A stretch of DNA of 64,000 nt, from positions 186,001 to 250,000 of the forward strand of contig CP097583.1 in the NCBI GenBank assembly GCA_023934045.1, in the 5' to 3' direction. Position 1 is the first letter of the stretch. The number at the start of each line of letters is the position of its first letter. The translations under genes were made by a program, and so were the position numbers. Under the pieces are notes generated by a model. That model had not been told where the DNA came from, did not search any database, and saw nothing but the letters and a program-made list of their open reading frames with translations. Origin of the DNA: Candidatus Phytoplasma vitis (lineage in GTDB: Bacteria > Bacillota_I > Bacilli_A > Acholeplasmatales > Acholeplasmataceae). Shown here one piece after another: positions 39,538 to 48,696 of the stretch.

Positions 39538-40176
39538 ATGAATAAACAACTTCAAAAAAGAAATATTATTATTTATACTATTTTATTTCTTATTTTAATT
39601 AGTTTTTTGATTTATTATTTCAACAAGAAAGAAATACCAAAATCCTCAAAAAAAAGTTATAACAATTTGTCAAAAACTGTAATTGAATATTTAAGACATT
39701 TAAAACCACCAATAGTAAGATGTACCGATTATTTAATTAACGGAGAAAGAGATACTATCAAGGATTATTTATTATATAAAGATGATATTATGGAATGCGA
39801 GAATAAAGAAGATTTTATAATAAACTATAGTAATTTCATAAGTAATCGTTTAACCTCAAAACAAAAAGTAATACTTAATAAAAATTTTACACGTTTTGCT
39901 GATTGCGGTTTAATTGAATATCAATATAACAAAGAGGAACCAGACACTCCTACAAAACATCCAAATAAAATTATTATTGTTAGAACTAAAGAAATCATTT
40001 GGGAAAGACAACCACATTCTATCGTCACATCCGAAAACGACGTCGTCATCGAAACCGACCAAAAAGGTCAACAAATTTTTGAATTCGACCCAAATCAATA
40101 TGGCTTGTACAAAATTAATGGTGAACGTAAATGTCTTCCATTTAAACAATTTCACAAATATCAAATCGATAAATAA
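39538..40176 (+). CDS. Membrane-anchored accessory protein, unknown family
   Basis: One span near residues 9-27 (IIIYTILFLILISFLIYYF) anchors the 212-residue protein with the rest probably outside. The mature part has no cysteine-rich or catalytic motif that I recognise; the ERQPHSIVTSENDVVIETDQ region is the best conserved with the decayed upstream copy. AAAAGG precedes the ATG, and a strong terminator follows. Typical of phytoplasma mobile-unit membrane proteins. Confidence 0.6.
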   Translation: MNKQLQKRNIIIYTILFLILISFLIYYFNKKEIPKSSKKSYNNLSKTVIEYLRHLKPPIVRCTDYLINGERDTIKDYLLYKDDIMECENKEDFIINYSNFISNRLTSKQKVILNKNFTRFADCGLIEYQYNKEEPDTPTKHPNKIIIVRTKEIIWERQPHSIVTSENDVVIETDQKGQQIFEFDPNQYGLYKINGERKCLPFKQFHKYQIDK

Positions 40177-40193
40177 CACCTTTTAACTAAAAT

Positions 40194-40224
40194 AAGACTC
40201 ACTTTTTTTGTGAGTCTTTTTTTA
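40194..40224 (+). terminator. Strong terminator
   Basis: AAGACTCAC (40194-40202), T7 loop, GTGAGTCTT (40210-40218), then T run. Confidence 0.9.
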
Positions 40225-40309
40225 TACTCAAACTTAACTAAAACATCAAATAAAAGCAAGCAACCAACTAGCAATTCTAAGAAAAGAGTTCAATTTATTT
40301 GTCAATACA

Positions 40310-40925
40310 CCATTTATCAACCAAAATTATTGTTTATTTTTTATTAATCATATTCTCAATTTTATTATCTTATCCACTTTACTCTATCATACTTAATAAT
40401 TTTCATCAACAAACTAATCATCCAATCAACATTTATTTGACCCAACTAATTAAAAGATAAATATTCCGCTCATCAACCCCCCATTAAAAAGACATTATAT
40501 TCACATTTTATCACGCAAAGAAATCCCAAAAGTCATGAAATCATACGGAATTGATGGCGTTGGTGGTTTTTTACACGAAAACGAACCCATGTATAACAAA
40601 AGTGGCAAGCGGAAGTAAATTATTCAATTGGGAATTCCAAAACCCTCCAAAAGATTTAATCGCAGTTTACTTCAAACCTCAAAACAATCCATTTAAATTA
40701 GAACATCCTTACAGCTCCAATTACAAATACACCTTAGATGACCTTTTAAAACACGAAATTGCTATCGAGGAAGCTTATATTTTCTGGGATAAAACTTACA
40801 ACCCTAAATTCATAGACTTAAAACCAATATATACCCGCAGTGTGATTACAAATAGATTTTTTATATTTAAAGATACTATTTTTGATAATATCTTTAAATT
40901 ATATGAAAATTTAGCTATTTTTTAA
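40310..40925 (+). pseudogene. Decayed membrane-anchored accessory protein
   Basis: It starts with a membrane span (IIVYFLLIIFSILLSYPLYS, about 40330-40390), then runs through stops and frame changes: IPKVMKSYGIDGVGGFLHEN in one frame, then KLFNWEFQNPPKDLIAVYF to FIDLKPIYTRSVITNR in another (open 40551-40925). The last part could still be made from ATG 40551 as a 124-residue fragment. Family not recognised. Confidence 0.6.
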
Positions 40926-41023
40926 TTATTTTTTTATTTATCTATTTTTTTAATAAAAAAATTAATTAATAAATATTTTTAAAATCTTGTATCTTTTTTT
41001 GTTTAAAATTTTTTAAAAAATAC

Positions 41024-41051
41024 TTGACAAAATATATTTTTTTTGTATAAT
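41024..41051 (+). promoter_or_regulatory. Consensus sigma-70 promoter
   Basis: TTGACA (41024-41029), 16-base spacer, TATAAT (41046-41051): a perfect match. It would give a leader of about 270 bases ahead of the secreted-protein gene at 41330. Confidence 0.75.
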
Positions 41052-41169
41052 GAAAAATAAGATTACAAAATATAAGATTTATAAAATATTGTATATTTTT
41101 TCTTTTTCTTGGTTTTTTCTTTTTTTCTTTGTTTAGTTCCATTTTTTAAAAAAAATTTTAAATTTTTAA

Positions 41170-41197
41170 TTGATATATTATTTTTTTATGTTATAGT
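41170..41197 (+). promoter_or_regulatory. Second promoter, duplicated at 43909
   Basis: TTGATA (41170-41175), 16-base spacer, TATAGT (41192-41197). The surrounding bases TTTTTTATGTTA are shared with the promoter-like site at 43909-43937, pointing to duplicated expression signals for accessory genes. Confidence 0.5.
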
Positions 41198-41329
41198 ACT
41201 ATTAATTAATGAATAGTTTAACTTTTTGAACGGTTCTATTTTAATGGAATACACTCAATAAGAAAATAAAATTGTATTTTAATTATTTTTTTAAATATTG
41301 AGTTTTTATTAAATAATTTAGGAGGTTTT

Positions 41330-41743
41330 ATGTTTTTTAAAGTTTTTAAAAATTTTAAAATTAAAGCTTTATTTGTGATTTTCTTGATTTTGTCTTTTTT
41401 AAATATTTATTTGATTCCAGTTTATGCCCATATTTCTTCTGAAGAAGAACAAATTCAAGAATCTGATAATAGCCTTAAACAAAGAATTACTTTTGATATC
41501 ACTAATAATAGTTCTGAAAAAACAATTGGTTTTGCTTTTAATTTTCCTTCAGAAAACGAAATAGAAATTTACGAATTAAAAGAAAAATATAATCATGAAA
41601 AAACTTTTAGATTAGTGAAAAGAAGTAATATTGCTAATTCAGACCATATGTTAGTTAATGTTTTGAAAGAAAAAACTGTAGATTCATCTACTCAGACACT
41701 AAATATTTGTGGTGGCCGTTTAAAAAGAGGTTTTAATTTATGA
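41330..41743 (+). CDS. Secreted protein, effector candidate
   Basis: A classic Sec signal (KVFKNFKIKALFVIF ... IPVYA, residues 1-33) is followed by an acidic start HISSEEEQ and a 104-residue mature domain with FDITNNSSEKTIGFAFNF. No cysteine pair except one C near the end; family unknown. AGGAGG is 5 bases before ATG, and two promoter-like sites lie upstream, so it is probably well expressed. Its stop overlaps the next gene's start (ATGA), so the two are translationally coupled. A dead relative of its signal region is at 43005-43140. Confidence 0.7.
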   Translation: MFFKVFKNFKIKALFVIFLILSFLNIYLIPVYAHISSEEEQIQESDNSLKQRITFDITNNSSEKTIGFAFNFPSENEIEIYELKEKYNHEKTFRLVKRSNIANSDHMLVNVLKEKTVDSSTQTLNICGGRLKRGFNL

Positions 41744-42711
41744 AATTTTTTGATTTTTTTGATTTTTTCGTAAATCCTTCTAAAAGGGTTAGACATTTAT
41801 TAAATGCTTCATATAAAAAAAAAAATGATAATCCTTCTTGTATTTTAAATAAAAGAATTAGAAAGTTAAAACTAAAAGAAAATCATCAATTAGTTACAAA
41901 TGAAAAAATAACTTCTTATTTAAGTGTATTTAGCAAGTTGTTTTTATTGATAGTATTAACCATATTCATAGGTTTTATAACTTATTTTCATTTTCGATGT
42001 GATAATGTAGATAGCGCAATAAAAACCATTAAAAATTTATCTATTCCTTTAATAAGTAGTAATTTCGATCCCAAATATAATAATCCAGATACTATAACTA
42101 ATAATTATATTGCTTTTTTGTACCTCTCTCCTATGGTTATTTTTGGTATTGGAGCCCTTTTATGGAGTCTGGGATTTTATTTATATAACTCTTTCTTAAA
42201 GTTTGCTACTGTTTTATTAAGTATATCTTCAGGATTTTTCGTGGGTATGCTATACGCTTTTGCAAGTATTTTTTCAAAACATTACCCTCCTGTTAATTTT
42301 TTATTTTTTATTCCTTTTTTAGGGACTATTTTTGTTATCAGTTTCATGTCTTTTTTATATTATTCGAAAAAAATCAAAATTAGCGAAAAAAAACGTAATT
42401 TTATCAGCGTTTTATTTTTTATTTCATATTTTATTCATATAGGATTTACTTTGAGTAAGTTCGGATTTGATAATTGGTTTTTAAATTTTATTATGTTTTT
42501 TTTAGCTATCTTAGATTTAGTATTAGGCGCTTTGATGTGGGTAATTAATTTGGAAAATATTGATATATTTATTGAACAAAAAATATCTCAAAAATATGAA
42601 TGGCTTCTAATTAGTATTTCATTAATAGTTTCGTTGAATATATTTATAGCTATTTTCAGAATAATAACAATTATTTTTAGAATGATGAATGATGAAACTA
42701 ACAAAAAATAA
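41740..42711 (+). CDS. Polytopic membrane protein, Bax-inhibitor-1/YccA-like
   Basis: After a basic cytosolic N-terminus of about 62 residues there are seven or so hydrophobic spans. The ending, NLENIDIFIEQKISQKYEWLL then SLNIFIAIFRII, resembles the last loop and span of bacterial Bax-inhibitor-like proteins and the core gene product at 14979-15752 (IEYEWQLSLG). It is coupled to the secreted protein by a four-base overlap. Animal and plant BI-1 proteins suppress cell death; bacterial relatives are stress or ion-leak proteins. Similarity beyond the C-terminus is loose. Confidence 0.5.
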   Translation: MKFFDFFDFFVNPSKRVRHLLNASYKKKNDNPSCILNKRIRKLKLKENHQLVTNEKITSYLSVFSKLFLLIVLTIFIGFITYFHFRCDNVDSAIKTIKNLSIPLISSNFDPKYNNPDTITNNYIAFLYLSPMVIFGIGALLWSLGFYLYNSFLKFATVLLSISSGFFVGMLYAFASIFSKHYPPVNFLFFIPFLGTIFVISFMSFLYYSKKIKISEKKRNFISVLFFISYFIHIGFTLSKFGFDNWFLNFIMFFLAILDLVLGALMWVINLENIDIFIEQKISQKYEWLLISISLIVSLNIFIAIFRIITIIFRMMNDETNKK

Positions 42712-43004
42712 TTAACCTAGGAAATTTACTTAATGAATTTTAATTTGGTATTATAATATATTCATAATTATGTATTTTATTTAATTTATAGTGATATGAT
42801 TGATATCAAAAGATATTTGCTGATATAAAAAAACAATTTCAACCGAAAAATGATTGTATAAAAATTTATAATTAAATTATAAAAAAGTAGGCGATAGTAA
42901 TCTTTTAAATTGATAAATTTCAATTCTAGTTTTTTAATTTTTTAAAAAGAAGTATTAATTTTATTAAATTACTTGATCAAATAAAAAATAATTTTTAGGA
43001 GATT

Positions 43005-43140
43005 TTATAACTTTTAAAGTTTTTAAAACTATTAAAATCAAAATTTTATTTGTGATTTTTTTAATTTTTTTTAAAAAATATTTCTTTTTTATGTCGATTG
43101 ATTTAATTGCAAGTGAAAAATTAGAATATAAACTAGAATA
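43005..43140 (+). pseudogene. Dead copy of the secreted-protein signal region
   Basis: AGGAGATTTTATAACTTTTA mirrors the ribosome site and start of the 41330 gene but has ATA instead of ATG. It continues FKVFKTIKIKILFVIFLIFF, like the 41330 signal peptide, and loses the frame soon after. Confidence 0.6.
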
Positions 43141-43311
43141 ATAAATACACTTTTAAATTCTATACAAAAACTTGTCGTTTTATCAAGATAAACATAATAA
43201 TGATAAAAAGAAAGAAATAGAAATAAAAAGAACTGTTCATAAATAGACATAAAAATATTAAATAATAATATATTAAAATTTAAAAGATAAAAATTAAAGG
43301 AGAATTAATTA

Positions 43312-43689
43312 ATGTTTAAATTACAAAATCAATTTAAAATAACAATTTTTTATTTGTTTACTTTATTAGGATTATTAATTATTTTGCATAATCATCAAGT
43401 GATGGCGATGAATAATGGTCATATATCTCAAAATAACGGACATGATAATGATTATACTAATTTTCAATTACAAGCCCGTATTTTACAAAATTTAAATTTT
43501 CAACAATCTAGAATAATTCAACAAATTTTTAATGCTAGAAATAATAATGCTTCCGAAGAAGTTATTAGTAATCTTGTAAGTCAAAATGTACAATTAAGTC
43601 AAAGAATTTCGGCTCAACAAATTATTGTTCACAATGCTATGCCACGAGAAAACAATCCAAATCAACCAAATAATCCTAGAAGACGTTAA
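43312..43689 (+). CDS. SVM-type secreted protein, effector candidate
   Basis: The first 32 residues, MFKLQNQFKITIFYLFTL then LGLL...NHQVMA, are the sequence-variable mosaic (SVM) signal that precedes phytoplasma effectors such as TENGU and the phyllogens. The mature part is about 93 residues, Asn/Gln-rich, with two predicted amphipathic helices (NFQLQARILQNLNFQQ and ASEEVISNLVSQNVQLSQRI) linked by a polar loop, and a basic tail NNPRRR. Size and helix-loop-helix plan match phyllogens (PHYL1/SAP54, two antiparallel helices), but I cannot confirm sequence identity. AAAGGAG precedes ATG. Followed by a decayed relative. Confidence 0.8.
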   Translation: MFKLQNQFKITIFYLFTLLGLLIILHNHQVMAMNNGHISQNNGHDNDYTNFQLQARILQNLNFQQSRIIQQIFNARNNNASEEVISNLVSQNVQLSQRISAQQIIVHNAMPRENNPNQPNNPRRR

Positions 43690-43742
43690 ATAAAAGTATA
43701 TTTTATTGATTGTTATTATCAATATCAAAAGAGATTAATATA

Positions 43743-43872
43743 ATGTTTAAATTAAAAAAATTTATTATTTTGTAAAATCATTTTATTTATTAATTTAGGA
43801 TTATTTTTAATTATTAATAATAATTTCATTATGGAGATGAAAAAACAAAGGAAAACAAATTTCAATCAATGA
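43743..43872 (+). pseudogene. Decayed SVM signal sequence
   Basis: MFKLKKFIIL stops at TAA; a one-base shift continues KIILFINLGLFLIINNN and FIMEMKKQRK. The mature domain is missing. Confidence 0.7.
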
Positions 43873-43908
43873 ACCTAGTGACTAAGAAGTTAATTCGTTT
43901 TTTTAATT

Positions 43909-43937
43909 TTGACTTTACATATTTTTTATGTTACAGT
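43909..43937 (+). promoter_or_regulatory. Promoter-like site
   Basis: TTGACT (43909-43914), 17-base spacer, TACAGT (43932-43937); similar in context to 41170-41197. It is about 210 bases upstream of the 44148 gene. Confidence 0.4.
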
Positions 43938-44147
43938 ATTAATATAATATTTTGATTTTTCAATAAATATTTTTTTATTTATTTAAAATATGACTTTTCA
44001 AATGGTTTCATTTTATTAGTATACAAAGTATATACTAATATTTCATTATTTGATAATAATTATTATATTAGCGGTAAGCAAGATCATATTTAAACGAATT
44101 TATGAAATATAAATGAGTATTATAAACCATAAAAGGATTAAAATAAC

Positions 44148-44426
44148 ATGAAATTTTCGAAACAACAAAAAATAATTATTTTTTCATATTATTTTATTTT
44201 AATTTTTTATTTTATTTTCAGATTATATCTTATTGCGGAATCCTACAAAAGTTATTCTAAATTGGGGTTTATTACAGAACAAAAAGAAGTATCTTTCGAT
44301 TTTTGGAAATTTTTAAAATTTTTTATTATGAATGATGAAACATATAAATTTTTTTTAACTATTTTGGTTTTTATTTTCACTCCTTTATTTTTTTTATTTT
44401 TTAAAGTTAAAGATAAAATTAGTTAA
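44148..44426 (+). CDS. Small two-span membrane protein
   Basis: Two hydrophobic spans (residues about 10-28 and 63-85) flank a polar loop of some 35 residues. AAAGGATTAAAATAAC precedes the ATG. Family not recognised. Confidence 0.5.
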   Translation: MKFSKQQKIIIFSYYFILIFYFIFRLYLIAESYKSYSKLGFITEQKEVSFDFWKFLKFFIMNDETYKFFLTILVFIFTPLFFLFFKVKDKIS

Positions 44427-44582
44427 TTTTAATATAAATATGATTCATGTTGTTAAATATTCTTTATAAATCTTTAATCCAAAAACTTCCACAACATAAT
44501 TTCTTTTTTAGATCTGTGTTTACTGATTCTGTTTGTTAATTATCACATAATTAAAGGGGTTCTTTTTTAAGAGATTTTGACA

Positions 44583-45118
44583 TGCTGTTATAAATTTTTA
44601 TAAATAAATTCATTTTTAACACCGAAAAGACTATTTTTTAAAATAGTCTTTTTTTGTTTTTATTAAAAAGAGAAAATACTAGATCAATACATGTTGTTAA
44701 ACTATTAAATTAAGAACAATTTTATTGTTCTTTTTTTATTTTAATAAAAAAAAGAAAGAAGTTTAACCTTATTACAAAATTAAAATTCAACAAACAACAA
44801 CAACGTTAAATAATTTTTGAAAAAAAATTATTTAAACAAAAAATAAAATTCTAAAGAAAGGATTAAAATAACAATAACAAAATTTAATCAAAAAAACAAA
44901 ATATATTAATTAAAAATCATAATGCGTTAAATTAAACCTCTAATTTTCAAAAAAAAGTCTTATAATACCTTTTTTCAACAAAAAGCCTTTAATTCAACAT
45001 CTTTTAAAAACATGATCTACAGTCCTATTAGCGATTTTTTAATATTTAACTATTTTTAGAGTTCTTAATGTTTTAAAAAACATTTATATTTTTTTAAAAA
45101 AACTGCGATAAAAGATTT
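44583..45118 (+). repeat. TIR-bounded dispersed repeat, copy D (long form)
   Basis: The left end is CTGTTATAAATTTTTATAAA; the right end (about 45081-45115, AACATTTATATTTTTTTAAA) is the decayed inverted arm. It is aligned along about 530 bases with copy E at 50607-51118, in the same orientation, and the two bracket the second FtsH cluster. It carries the hairpin around AAGACTATTTTTTAAAATAG and a second hairpin AAGAACAATTTTATTGTTCTT. No gene inside. Confidence 0.75.
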
Positions 45119-45377
45119 TTGTCTCAAAATTAGAGGATTTATATCTATAATTTTAAAATTAAAAGTTATATGAAGATAACACATTGTAAAAATTAACAAC
45201 TAATTAATTAATTTAAAATTTTCTATTTATTTAAAATAAATTATTTCTTTTTCTTTTGTCATTTCTTTTTTGTTTAGCATTTTCCAAATAAAAAACTTAA
45301 AAAATAATATAATTATTAAAACTTATTATTAATAAAACTCTTAATTTTTTTTGAGATGAAATCATTTACCATTAAAA

Positions 45378-45500
45378 AAACAAGTTAACCTTTAGTAAAT
45401 TAATTTTACTGAAAATTAAACTTGTTTTTTTTTTTTTTTATGATTTAATTATAATTAATAGTGGTTTTGTTTTTTAAAAAAACTACTATAAAAGAAATAA
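45378..45500 (+). promoter_or_regulatory. Conserved leader of the FtsH cluster, copy 2
   Basis: A CAAGTTAA...TTAAACTTG hairpin (45381-45424) is followed by a run of T, then a second hairpin TAGTGGTTTT/AAAACTACTA (45459-45488) just ahead of the first gene. The twin at 9690-9820 has TAGTAATTTT/AAAATTACTA: two positions changed together or to a G-U pair, keeping the stem. Confidence 0.6.
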
Positions 45501-45526
45501 TATAGATGAAAGAAAAAAATAAAAAA

Positions 45527-46504
45527 ATGGAATGGAAACAATTTTTTAATAAGAATAAAAAAATTATTTTAATAATTTTTATTATTTTGGCATCGATATT
45601 AATGATTGCAGCATATTTGATTATTGATCATAAGAATAAAAAAAGACAACAATTAGAACAAAAAAATTATAAAAAGGTTGAACAGGTAATAGAAAAAGAA
45701 GTAAACTTTAACCAATTAAAAAATCATATTGATGATCTTAAAAACAAATATTCTTCTAGTACTAAATTATATAAAGGTCTTAATATTAATGAATATTATA
45801 GTAATCCCGAAGATATAAATAATGCTTATGCATTGATTTGTATAAATGGAGGTTATAATATATCTTCAAAAATAAAATCTCCTATTTTAATTTTTATTCC
45901 TAATTTAAAATTAGAAGACAAGTTACAAAATGACAATCGATGTTATGATGTTACTTTAGAAGATTTAAAACAATATTGTAATAATAAACAACAACCAATA
46001 TATATTTACCATATCTTAGATTTGCCGTCAAATACATCGTCAAAAACGGAATCATCACCACTTGATGTTAACAAATTACAAAACAATAATGTAAAAGAAA
46101 TATTGGTAGATACATTAGATGATTTATTTACTAATGATTTTTTTAAAACTTTGGAAAAAAAAATAATAAGTATCGGTTGTTTAGCTGATTTGTCAGATAC
46201 AGATCCTTTAAACAAGAGCTGTGATACTATTTTAATCGTAAAAGAGGACCAACAAAATTCAATCCCAAAACTAGATGATAGAAAAATGTTAATTTATATT
46301 GAATTAACTGATGAAGAAAAAAATAATCACAAATATAAAGAAACAGAAGATAAACCAAATGAAATATTTAATAAAAAATATAATAACCTTACTTTAGAAG
46401 ATATAAAAAAAATTAATAATAGAAATATATATATATTTAAAATTAAATTTTATGATTATAAAGATGTTGAACATAATCCATTAAGTGAAACAAAAATGAA
46501 TTAA
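45527..46504 (+). CDS. Membrane-anchored protein of the FtsH cluster
   Basis: The start MEWKQFFNKNKK and the span near residues 14-34 resemble the protein at 8521-9669. The rest (about 290 residues) is acidic, probably outside the cell, with no recognised domain; motifs such as INGGYNISSKIKSPILIF do not match a family I know. The ATG at 45527 is chosen because it aligns with the twin gene, whose sequence upstream of this point is non-coding; an in-frame ATG at 45506 would add seven residues. It ends 2 bases before the next gene, so the three-gene cluster is likely one operon. Confidence 0.65.
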   Translation: MEWKQFFNKNKKIILIIFIILASILMIAAYLIIDHKNKKRQQLEQKNYKKVEQVIEKEVNFNQLKNHIDDLKNKYSSSTKLYKGLNINEYYSNPEDINNAYALICINGGYNISSKIKSPILIFIPNLKLEDKLQNDNRCYDVTLEDLKQYCNNKQQPIYIYHILDLPSNTSSKTESSPLDVNKLQNNNVKEILVDTLDDLFTNDFFKTLEKKIISIGCLADLSDTDPLNKSCDTILIVKEDQQNSIPKLDDRKMLIYIELTDEEKNNHKYKETEDKPNEIFNKKYNNLTLEDIKKINNRNIYIFKIKFYDYKDVEHNPLSETKMN

Positions 46505-46506
46505 AT

Positions 46507-48672
46507 ATGAATAAATATAAAAAAATTTTTTTATTAGTGGTTTGCATTATAATATTTTTTTTATTATTATGTTTGATTTATTTTTGGAATAATAAATCTA
46601 AAGTTTTAAATAAAGATTTTTTTGATCGCAAGGGCGATAATATATCTCATCTAAATTTAACAGATATACCACCAAACTCTGAAATAATTTGTTTAACTAA
46701 AGAAACATTTCCTAAAAGACTAAATTTTTTAGATTCTTCTAATTTAGATGCAGACACTATGCAAAAAATTTTTAAATATTTAAAACAAAATTTTATTGAT
46801 GAGGATAAATTTGATTATTATTCTGATTCATCTGTTATTAAATTAAATATAAAATCTGGTTTAAAATTCGAAAATGATGAACCTATTAATGCGCAAACAT
46901 TGAAATTCACTTTACAAACATATATTGATAATAACTTAGCTAAAAATTTCTTTGAAATACTAGATAATAATTTATTATCTTCTTATATTACATCATATCT
47001 TCCATTAGATAAACAAAAAAAAATCGACAATTTGATTTCTATTGACTCTCAATTTCCTCTAGTAATTTCTTTGAAATTAAAACCACATATTTCACCACAA
47101 CAAGCGATTATTAGTTTAAATAAGTTAATTTTAATTCCACCTACATATATCGCAAATAAATCTTATAAAGATATTAAAATTCTTTATGGATCTAAACAAT
47201 TGCCTTTGTTATCTTATGGTGAATATAAAATTAATTTTTTTGATTATACTAATCCAACAAAATTAGTATTATCAAAACGAGAAATGAATGATACACCATT
47301 AAAGTATGAAAATAATACTGCCCATATAGTTTATTTAAATGTTATTAATGAAAAAGATAAACTTCAATTATTTTTAGACCATAAGATAAATTATTTCAAG
47401 CCAGTAAATAATTTAGACGATCAGCATTATTTTTATGACAATCAACAATTGTACAAAGAGTTATTGAATTCTCATAAATATGAAATTAAATTTGATTTAG
47501 AAAATGATAAATTATTTTTAGGATTTAACCTTAAAACAAAAGAAAATTATTTAAAATATAAAATTAAAGAACAATTAGGTTATTTTTTAACATATTTTCA
47601 TAAACAAAATAATAATAATAATAATATATCGGATATTAATTATTTTTTAGAACAAATCGATTCATATGATATATTAAATCTTGAACAAAAATATAAAGAA
47701 TTATTATCCAATATTTGGGTTTCTGATAAAGAAATGTTACATAAAAGTAAAACAAATTTAAGTAAATGGTTTAGTTGTAAATTACCTCATATTATTTGTT
47801 ATGATGAAAATTTTCGAAAAGCAATTTATTTTGCTATCGATAGACAACAAATTATAAACAATTTTCTACCTTTTTATAAAGCTGATTGTTATCCAATATC
47901 AGAATTATCTGAATTTCATTATAAAAAAACATCATTTTTGAACGATTTTTTAAATTTTTTGCATTCAACAGATAATATTGATGATCCCATAAAAAATAGT
48001 TATAATAAAGAAAAAGCTAAAAAATTTTTTGATTTAGCTTGGAATAAATTACCTTTGTGTGAACAAGAAAAACCTATAAAATTACAAATACAATTTGATT
48101 TTCAAAATAAAATAATGCAAACAATATTTGATTTTTTAAATAAAAATATTAAAGATATTTTTAGTAATAAGGTTATTTTTGAAGCTAAACCGATAACATT
48201 AAATAGTATTAATGTTTTAGAAGACATTAATGATCCATCTAAAAATATAGTTGATGTTATTGAAATTTATAATAATACTGATTTATATATAGAAAGTTTT
48301 TCTACTTTTGATTGTAATACTTTAATGTTGCATTTTTTGACTAAATTTAATTGTAATTATTTTTTTGAAATTAATTTTCAACAACAAATAAATTCAATAA
48401 CTGATAATTTACAAAAACAAAATTTAACTAATAAATTTAAATACGCGTTAGAAGATTTTAACGGCATTAATGCAGAAGGATATTTAAAAGGTAATGTGGA
48501 ACAATTATATGCTTTCTTTATTAATAAATTAAAAAATAATTCTTCATTAAATCCCGAAATAAATAAAAAAATGCAAGAAATTTTAATAAATAATTTAGTA
48601 CAAAAATATTTTGAAGTTTTACCTACCATTCCTTTATTTGCTATTCAAAACTGTACTATTAAAAATAAATAA
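46507..48672 (+). CDS. Membrane-anchored family-5 solute-binding-like protein
   Basis: An N-terminal span at about 5-26 is uncleaved, lacking a lipobox. The 721-residue body resembles OppA/DppA-type binding proteins: LKFENDEPINAQTLKFTLQT near 120 (usual FSDG.P.TA.DV.F), ENFRKAIYFAIDRQQI near 437 (usual VR.A...AIDR..I) and the end LPTIPLF (usual .P.IPL). These proteins normally feed peptides to an ABC importer; none is adjacent, and ftsH follows after 24 bases. AATAATAATAATAATATA inside gives an Asn run. It may act as a chaperone or adaptor for FtsH rather than in import. Confidence 0.65.
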   Translation: MNKYKKIFLLVVCIIIFFLLLCLIYFWNNKSKVLNKDFFDRKGDNISHLNLTDIPPNSEIICLTKETFPKRLNFLDSSNLDADTMQKIFKYLKQNFIDEDKFDYYSDSSVIKLNIKSGLKFENDEPINAQTLKFTLQTYIDNNLAKNFFEILDNNLLSSYITSYLPLDKQKKIDNLISIDSQFPLVISLKLKPHISPQQAIISLNKLILIPPTYIANKSYKDIKILYGSKQLPLLSYGEYKINFFDYTNPTKLVLSKREMNDTPLKYENNTAHIVYLNVINEKDKLQLFLDHKINYFKPVNNLDDQHYFYDNQQLYKELLNSHKYEIKFDLENDKLFLGFNLKTKENYLKYKIKEQLGYFLTYFHKQNNNNNNISDINYFLEQIDSYDILNLEQKYKELLSNIWVSDKEMLHKSKTNLSKWFSCKLPHIICYDENFRKAIYFAIDRQQIINNFLPFYKADCYPISELSEFHYKKTSFLNDFLNFLHSTDNIDDPIKNSYNKEKAKKFFDLAWNKLPLCEQEKPIKLQIQFDFQNKIMQTIFDFLNKNIKDIFSNKVIFEAKPITLNSINVLEDINDPSKNIVDVIEIYNNTDLYIESFSTFDCNTLMLHFLTKFNCNYFFEINFQQQINSITDNLQKQNLTNKFKYALEDFNGINAEGYLKGNVEQLYAFFINKLKNNSSLNPEINKKMQEILINNLVQKYFEVLPTIPLFAIQNCTIKNK

Positions 48673-48696
48673 TTAATGTTAAGAAGGCAAAAATAA

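Noticed and set aside
39910-40186. Two 90-codon frames overlapping the 39538-40176 gene
   Set aside because: Both are out of frame or antisense to the better-supported gene, whose sequence is conserved with its decayed twin.
45506-45526. ATG 45506 as start of the FtsH-cluster protein
   Set aside because: The corresponding bases in the twin cluster are non-coding leader with AAAGGA and a stop, so the downstream ATG is preferred.
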